Of a DNA stretch of 64,000 nt, positions 60,103 to 64,000 are shown piece by piece; position 1 is the first letter of the stretch; each line of letters opens with the position of its first letter. The notes beneath the pieces are model-generated. The model did not search any database. It had not been told where the DNA came from and was given only the letters and a program-made list of their open reading frames with translations. The position numbers and the translations under genes were made by a program. Origin of the DNA: an uncultured Flavobacteriaceae bacterium (lineage in GTDB: Bacteria > Bacteroidota > Bacteroidia > Flavobacteriales > Flavobacteriaceae); the NCBI GenBank assembly GCA_937136455.1, contig CAKZOO010000113.1:186001-250000 (forward strand), given 5' to 3'.

Positions 60103-61044
60103 ATGAAGAAGGTATATTGTATTGGAGAAGCACTGATTGATTTTGTAGCTGAAAATCAAGGGAGTGACCTTAGAAAGGCAGTAACATTTACAAAGAAAGC
60201 TGGTGGAGCACCTGCAAATGTCGCCTGTGCCATTAACAAGCTCAATGGAAACGCTGCCTTTGTAGGTGCCATTGGTAAGGATGCTTTTGGAGCCTACTTA
60301 AAGCAAACGCTAATTGATCACAAAGTGGATTTAAGTGAATTGCAAGAGACAGACCAATTTACAACTCTTGCATTTGTATCGATTGCAGAAGATGGAGAAC
60401 GCGACTTTGTTTTTAGTAGAGGAGCAGATAAGAGCTTAGAATACAGGTCAAAATTAAAGCATCAGTTTAACAATCAAATTCTTCACTTTGGTGCTGCTAC
60501 TGGATTTCTAGGTGGGAGTTTGGAAGAAGCTTATGGTCATTACTTATTTGACGCTCTAACTCAAGAGGCCTTTATCTGTTTTGATCCCAACTACAGGGCT
60601 GATCTATGGGCAGGCAAAGACCAAAAGTTTATAAAAAAATGCATTCCATTTGTTGAGAAGTCTCATTTGTGTAAGTTTTCTCTAGAGGAAGCATTGCTCT
60701 TGTCGGGATCTGCTACTAAAGAAGAAGCTTGCGACTATTTACATCAGGTTGGAGTGCCCATTATATGTATTACTCTTGGCTCAGAAGGGACACTTTTGAG
60801 TTGTAAGGGACAGCGTACGGTTGTACCCTCCACAAAAGTCACTCCTGTAGACACTACGGGAGCTGGGGATACGTTTATAGGATGCCTGCTCAGACAATTA
60901 TCAGAACTAGAAAGCCCTATTGCTATTTCAAATGATTTTGAAAAACTTAAAGAAATGGTCAGTCTTGCCAATAAGGCAGGAGCTATTACAACTACAAAAT
61001 TCGGTGCAATTGCAGCACTTCCAACAGCTAGCGAAGTCTTTTAA
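60103..61044 (+). CDS. PfkB family carbohydrate kinase (fructokinase-like)
   Basis: This 313-residue protein matches the ribokinase/PfkB family. KKAGGAPANVACAINKLNGNAAFVGAIGKDAFG (about 31-63) is the first signature, and VTPVDTTGAGDTFIGCLLRQL (about 246-266) is the second, with the catalytic Asp in GAGDTF. FDPNYRADLW and ITLGSEGT lie between. Fructokinases have the same layout, but substrate cannot be fixed by eye. It is a cytoplasmic enzyme, divergent from the phosphatase and overlapping the SDR stop by 4 bases. Confidence 0.9.
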   Translation: MKKVYCIGEALIDFVAENQGSDLRKAVTFTKKAGGAPANVACAINKLNGNAAFVGAIGKDAFGAYLKQTLIDHKVDLSELQETDQFTTLAFVSIAEDGERDFVFSRGADKSLEYRSKLKHQFNNQILHFGAATGFLGGSLEEAYGHYLFDALTQEAFICFDPNYRADLWAGKDQKFIKKCIPFVEKSHLCKFSLEEALLLSGSATKEEACDYLHQVGVPIICITLGSEGTLLSCKGQRTVVPSTKVTPVDTTGAGDTFIGCLLRQLSELESPIAISNDFEKLKEMVSLANKAGAITTTKFGAIAALPTASEVF

Positions 61045-61802
61045 TCAGTTTTTTTATTTACAGTTACAGAGTTTGCTTGTGCAGTTGGCATGATCACTAA
61101 ATCAGCAATATTCACGTGAAATGGTCGCGTGACTACAAATGCGATGATATCTGCGATATCCTCTGCTTGAAGCGCTTTAAATCCTTTGTAAACTTGATCT
61201 GCTCTTTGTTGATCCCCTTTAAATCGAACCTCGCTAAAGCTGGTTTGAACCAGTCCTGGATGAATGGCTCCAACTTTAATATCCGTCTTGTTTAAGTCCA
61301 ATTGCATCCCTTTGGTAATCGCATCAACGGCAGCTTTTGAGGCGCAGTATACAGAACCATTGGGATAAACTTCTTTTGCAGCTGTTGATCCAATATTGAT
61401 AATGTGTCCTTTATTGCGATCTAACATGATTGGCAATACCGCTTTTGACACATAGAGCAAACCTTTGACATTGATATCGATCATGGCGTTAAAATCATCT
61501 AAGGGAGCCTCTTGAAAGGGATCCAATCCATGTGCATTGCCAGCATTGTTAACTAGGATTTCTATTGATTTAAACTGAATGGGAAGCGATTCAATTGCTT
61601 TAAAAACTTCGGCTTGATCGCGAACATCAAAAAGGAGTTGATGTGATTGACAATCAGAAGGAAGTTCCTTTTGAAGCTGTTCGAGTTGTTCTTTTCTTCT
61701 TCCACAAATGACTAGGTTAAATCCCTCTTCGGCTAATCGAAGGGCAGTCGCACGTCCAATTCCTGAACTAGCTCCAGTGACTAAGGCTGTTTTTCTGTTC
61801 AT
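61041..61802 (-). CDS. Short-chain dehydrogenase/reductase
   Basis: The ATG at 61802 gives 253 residues; the TTG at 61811 is rejected. The Rossmann motif TALVTGASSGIGRATALRLA lies at about 5-24, NNAGNAHG at about 85-92, the catalytic Ser in INIGSTAAKEVYP, and YCASKAAVDAITKG holds Tyr and Lys. IHPGLVQTSFSEVRF is also typical. The pattern resembles YdfG-type 3-hydroxy acid dehydrogenases, which act on serine or allo-threonine. It follows the aldo/keto reductase gene with almost no gap. Confidence 0.92.
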   Translation of the reverse strand: MNRKTALVTGASSGIGRATALRLAEEGFNLVICGRRKEQLEQLQKELPSDCQSHQLLFDVRDQAEVFKAIESLPIQFKSIEILVNNAGNAHGLDPFQEAPLDDFNAMIDINVKGLLYVSKAVLPIMLDRNKGHIINIGSTAAKEVYPNGSVYCASKAAVDAITKGMQLDLNKTDIKVGAIHPGLVQTSFSEVRFKGDQQRADQVYKGFKALQAEDIADIIAFVVTRPFHVNIADLVIMPTAQANSVTVNKKTD

Positions 61803-61803
61803 A

Positions 61804-62670
61804 TTATTCAATTTGATGACCTCTAGTTGCTTCTAATAAATCGAACCAATCCTCGAGTTCTAAATCCACTTTAGAAGCTTCAAGTGCTTGTGCTATACGA
61901 TCTTTTTGAGTGGTACCAACTACAGGAATAATACCAGCAGGATGCTTTACTAGCCATGCGATAAGAATTTGAGACACCTCTAAACCGTATTTTTTAGACA
62001 GTCGATCGAGTGTCAGCGTTAGCTTTGGATTTTCTTTTTTCATAGCAGCTCCAAGAGGGCTCCAAGACATAGGTGTTATTTTTTTCTCTAGGCATTGGTC
62101 CAATTGACCGTTGTACATTGAATCGTACTTGGTTAATGAAATTTCAATTTGATTGATCTCAACCGAAATTTGCTTATCGATCATCGAGAGTTGAGAGGGA
62201 GTAAAATTCGACACACCAAAGGAACGAATCATTTCTTTGTTCTTGAGATAGGTAATCGCTTCGGATATTTCATAGGGGTTCATCAGAGGACTCGGTCTGT
62301 GTAATAAGAGTACGTCCAAATAATCCGTCTGTAAATTTTGAAGGGATTGCTTTACAGAATTTATAATATACTCTTTGGTATAATTATAGTGATGTACCAT
62401 ATAATTTCTGCGATCACAGACCCTTGAAATACCGCATTTACTGATGAGTTCAATGGATTCTCTTTCAATTCCACTTTCTTTAAATGCTGCACCAAACTCA
62501 GCTTCGTTGGAATAATCTCCATAAATATCTGCATGATCAAAGGTGCTGACTCCAATAGATACACAGTGTTCGATTAATGAGGCCATTTCTTTAGTAGAAT
62601 AATTTTTGCCCCATTCTCCCCAGGTCATGGTTCCTGAGATGATAGATGAAAAGTTTACTTTTTTAGACAT
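61804..62670 (-). CDS. Aldo/keto reductase
   Basis: This 288-residue TIM-barrel protein has the tetrad Asp and Tyr in TFDHADIYGDYSNEAEFG (about 39-56), Lys in IELISKCG and His in VLLLHRPSPLMNPYEI. SFGVSNFTPSQLSMI and a C-terminal WLVKHPAGIIPVVGTTQKDRIAQALEA, the NADPH-binding region, complete the family pattern. It resembles the YdhF-like subgroup. It is upstream of the SDR gene by 1 base, so both are probably one transcript. The substrate is unknown. Confidence 0.93.
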   Translation of the reverse strand: MSKKVNFSSIISGTMTWGEWGKNYSTKEMASLIEHCVSIGVSTFDHADIYGDYSNEAEFGAAFKESGIERESIELISKCGISRVCDRRNYMVHHYNYTKEYIINSVKQSLQNLQTDYLDVLLLHRPSPLMNPYEISEAITYLKNKEMIRSFGVSNFTPSQLSMIDKQISVEINQIEISLTKYDSMYNGQLDQCLEKKITPMSWSPLGAAMKKENPKLTLTLDRLSKKYGLEVSQILIAWLVKHPAGIIPVVGTTQKDRIAQALEASKVDLELEDWFDLLEATRGHQIE

Positions 62671-62729
62671 GCTTAGAGGTTTTGAATCCTTAAAATCATC
62701 ATAAAAATTAAGGTGTTAGGCTTATTTTA

Positions 62730-62749
62730 ACCTATCGTTAACAATAGGT
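62730..62749. promoter_or_regulatory. 20-base near-palindrome before the moxR gene
   Basis: ACCTATCGTT and AACAATAGGT match as inverted arms at 9 of 10 positions, centred on GTTAAC. It lies in the divergent gap between the aldo/keto reductase and moxR genes and may be an operator for either. Confidence 0.4.
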
Positions 62750-62800
62750 GTAAGATATAATTTTTTAATTGCAAGCACAATTTATAAAGCTTCGATTTTT

Positions 62801-63802
62801 ATGGAAGAAAACAGAACGATTGATATCGCACAAATCAATGAAAAGATAGCTCAAGAAAGTGCGTTTATTGACTTACTTATTCAAGAAATGGATAAGGTAA
62901 TAGTAGGGCAAAGACAAATGGTGGAACGATTGTTAATCGGACTTTTAGGTCAAGGACATATTCTTTTAGAAGGAGTTCCTGGACTTGCAAAAACACTTGC
63001 GATAAACACCCTTGCCAAAGCAGTAAAAGGAAGTTTTAGCAGAATTCAATTTACACCGGATCTCTTACCTGCTGATGTTATTGGAACCCTGATTTACAAT
63101 ATGAAAGAGAATGACTTCTCCATTAAAAAAGGGCCCATTTTTGCAAATTTTGTACTTGCAGATGAGATTAACAGAGCTCCGGCTAAGGTGCAATCAGCAC
63201 TCTTAGAGGCGATGCAAGAAAAGCAAGTAACCATCGGGGACGAAACTTTTATACTCGATAAACCTTTTTTGGTATTGGCAACCCAAAACCCAGTTGAACA
63301 AGAGGGAACCTATCCACTTCCAGAAGCACAGGTCGATCGTTTTATGCTCAAAACAGTAATCACTTACCCTAAGATGAATGAAGAACAGTTGGTGATGCGT
63401 CAAAATTTAATGGGGGACTATCAACAAGTTAAGCCTGTGGTAAGTGTCAAGCAAATTCTCTCAGCTCAAGAAGCAGTTAGAGAAGTCTATATGGATGAGA
63501 AGATTGAAAAGTATATCTTGGATTTAATCTTTGCAACTCGTTTCCCAGAAAAGTTCAACCTAGAACATTTAAAACCGTTGATCAGTTTTGGAGCTTCTCC
63601 TAGAGGGTCCATCAATCTTGCCATAGCTGCAAAGTGTTACGCCTTTATCAAAAGAAGAGGTTATGTAGTTCCTGAAGATGTCAGAGCAGTAGTTCACGAT
63701 GTACTCAGACACCGTATCGGAATTACTTATGAGGCTGAGGCAGAAAATGTCAGTACCGAAGATATCATCAATAGCATCGTCAATGAAGTAGAAGTTCCAT
63801 AG
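62801..63802 (+). CDS. MoxR family AAA+ ATPase
   Basis: This 333-residue protein has the Walker A motif LLEGVPGLAKTLAINTLA (about 55-72), FSRIQFTPDLLPADVIGT (about 79-96), Walker B FVLADEINRAPAKVQSALLEAMQE (about 113-136) and the sensor/arginine-finger sequences ATQNPVEQEGTYPLPEAQVDRF. This is the full AAA_3 layout. MoxR proteins act with DUF58 and VWA proteins, here the start of a Bat-type operon, in metal insertion, stress or envelope functions. The next gene begins 26 bases later. Confidence 0.95.
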   Translation: MEENRTIDIAQINEKIAQESAFIDLLIQEMDKVIVGQRQMVERLLIGLLGQGHILLEGVPGLAKTLAINTLAKAVKGSFSRIQFTPDLLPADVIGTLIYNMKENDFSIKKGPIFANFVLADEINRAPAKVQSALLEAMQEKQVTIGDETFILDKPFLVLATQNPVEQEGTYPLPEAQVDRFMLKTVITYPKMNEEQLVMRQNLMGDYQQVKPVVSVKQILSAQEAVREVYMDEKIEKYILDLIFATRFPEKFNLEHLKPLISFGASPRGSINLAIAAKCYAFIKRRGYVVPEDVRAVVHDVLRHRIGITYEAEAENVSTEDIINSIVNEVEVP

Positions 63803-63828
63803 GATTCAACAGGGGGATAAAGCAGAGG

Positions 63829-64000
63829 ATGGATACTAAAGCGCTTTTAAAGAAAGTTCGAAAGATTGAGATTAAAACTCGTAGACTTTCCGATCATATT
63901 TTCGGAGGGGAATATCACTCTACCTTTAAGGGAAGGGGGATGACCTTTAGCGAGGTGAGACAATATCAGTTTGGAGATGATGTAAGAGCTATCGATTGGA
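63829..64000 (+). CDS. DUF58 domain protein, partial (window edge)
   Basis: The ATG at 63829 opens a frame that runs off the window after 57 codons. It starts MDTKALLKKVRKIEIKTRRL and reaches the DUF58 hallmark GEYHSTFKGRGMTF followed by VRQYQFGDDVRAIDW. DUF58 proteins lie next to moxR in Bat-type operons and are thought to work with the ATPase. The remainder is not visible. Recognition is good because the signature motif is complete. Confidence 0.9.
   Translation, partial: MDTKALLKKVRKIEIKTRRLSDHIFGGEYHSTFKGRGMTFSEVRQYQFGDDVRAIDW

Overview
The window looks like a chromosomal segment of a marine-type member of the Flavobacteriaceae (Bacteroidota). The base composition is AT-rich. Many exported proteins have a signal peptide ending in -AQ or a lipobox followed by Cys. 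One protein carries a type IX secretion (T9SS) sorting tail, and there are three TonB-dependent receptors. Promoters fit the Bacteroidota TTG-N19-TAnnTTTG pattern, and the gene order DUF177-rpmF-fabH-accB-accC is typical of the group. No rRNA, tRNA or CRISPR was found.

Region by region. 1-2.45 kb is the end of an integrative element: a VirE-N (BT4734-like) primase-associated protein cut by the window edge, an excisionase-like HTH protein and a tyrosine recombinase. Phased direct repeats and a candidate att palindrome lie beside the integrase start. 2.5-6.0 kb encodes a secreted repeat protein resembling phage tail fibres, a small outer-membrane barrel overlapping it, and a short T9SS cargo. 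6.1-18.7 kb is accessory and envelope-rich: a BNR/VPS10-like propeller protein, a glycosyltransferase with a pyruvyl transferase, small lipoproteins, a kelch-propeller/transmembrane/winged-helix-like protein, and a three-gene set (Gfo/Idh/MocA oxidoreductase, PqqB-like hydrolase, sugar isomerase). A Kazal-domain lipoprotein follows. 18.7-23.4 kb holds a TonB receptor with a TauE/SafE permease and a Na+/solute symporter.

23.5-30.8 kb is housekeeping: riboflavin synthase, PdxA, and the DUF177-L32-FabH-AccB-AccC cluster for fatty acid initiation. 30.9-45.1 kb holds a TonB receptor with a palindromic operator-like site, pgi, an M23 peptidase, uvrC, a folate cyclo-ligase, an XRE-regulator/membrane-protein pair with two matched operators, and the ileS-dksA-like-X-lspA operon. 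45.1-57.7 kb holds a heme-type TonB receptor, recO, gdhA, a Cys/Met PLP enzyme, DinB, ArsC-like and EamA proteins, a nitronate monooxygenase, a SulP transporter, gpsA and cvpA. 57.7-64 kb holds an ALDH7-type dehydrogenase, a phosphatase, a sugar kinase, an SDR, an aldo/keto reductase, and the start of a MoxR-DUF58 (Bat-type) operon that runs off the end.

Most of the window is ordinary flavobacterial genome. The parts most worth a second look are the integrase-proximal repeat architecture, the tail-fibre-like surface pair, the kelch-TM-winged-helix protein, the terminator-shaped hairpin that contains a start codon, the XRE double operator, and an RNA-like motif present in two intergenic regions.
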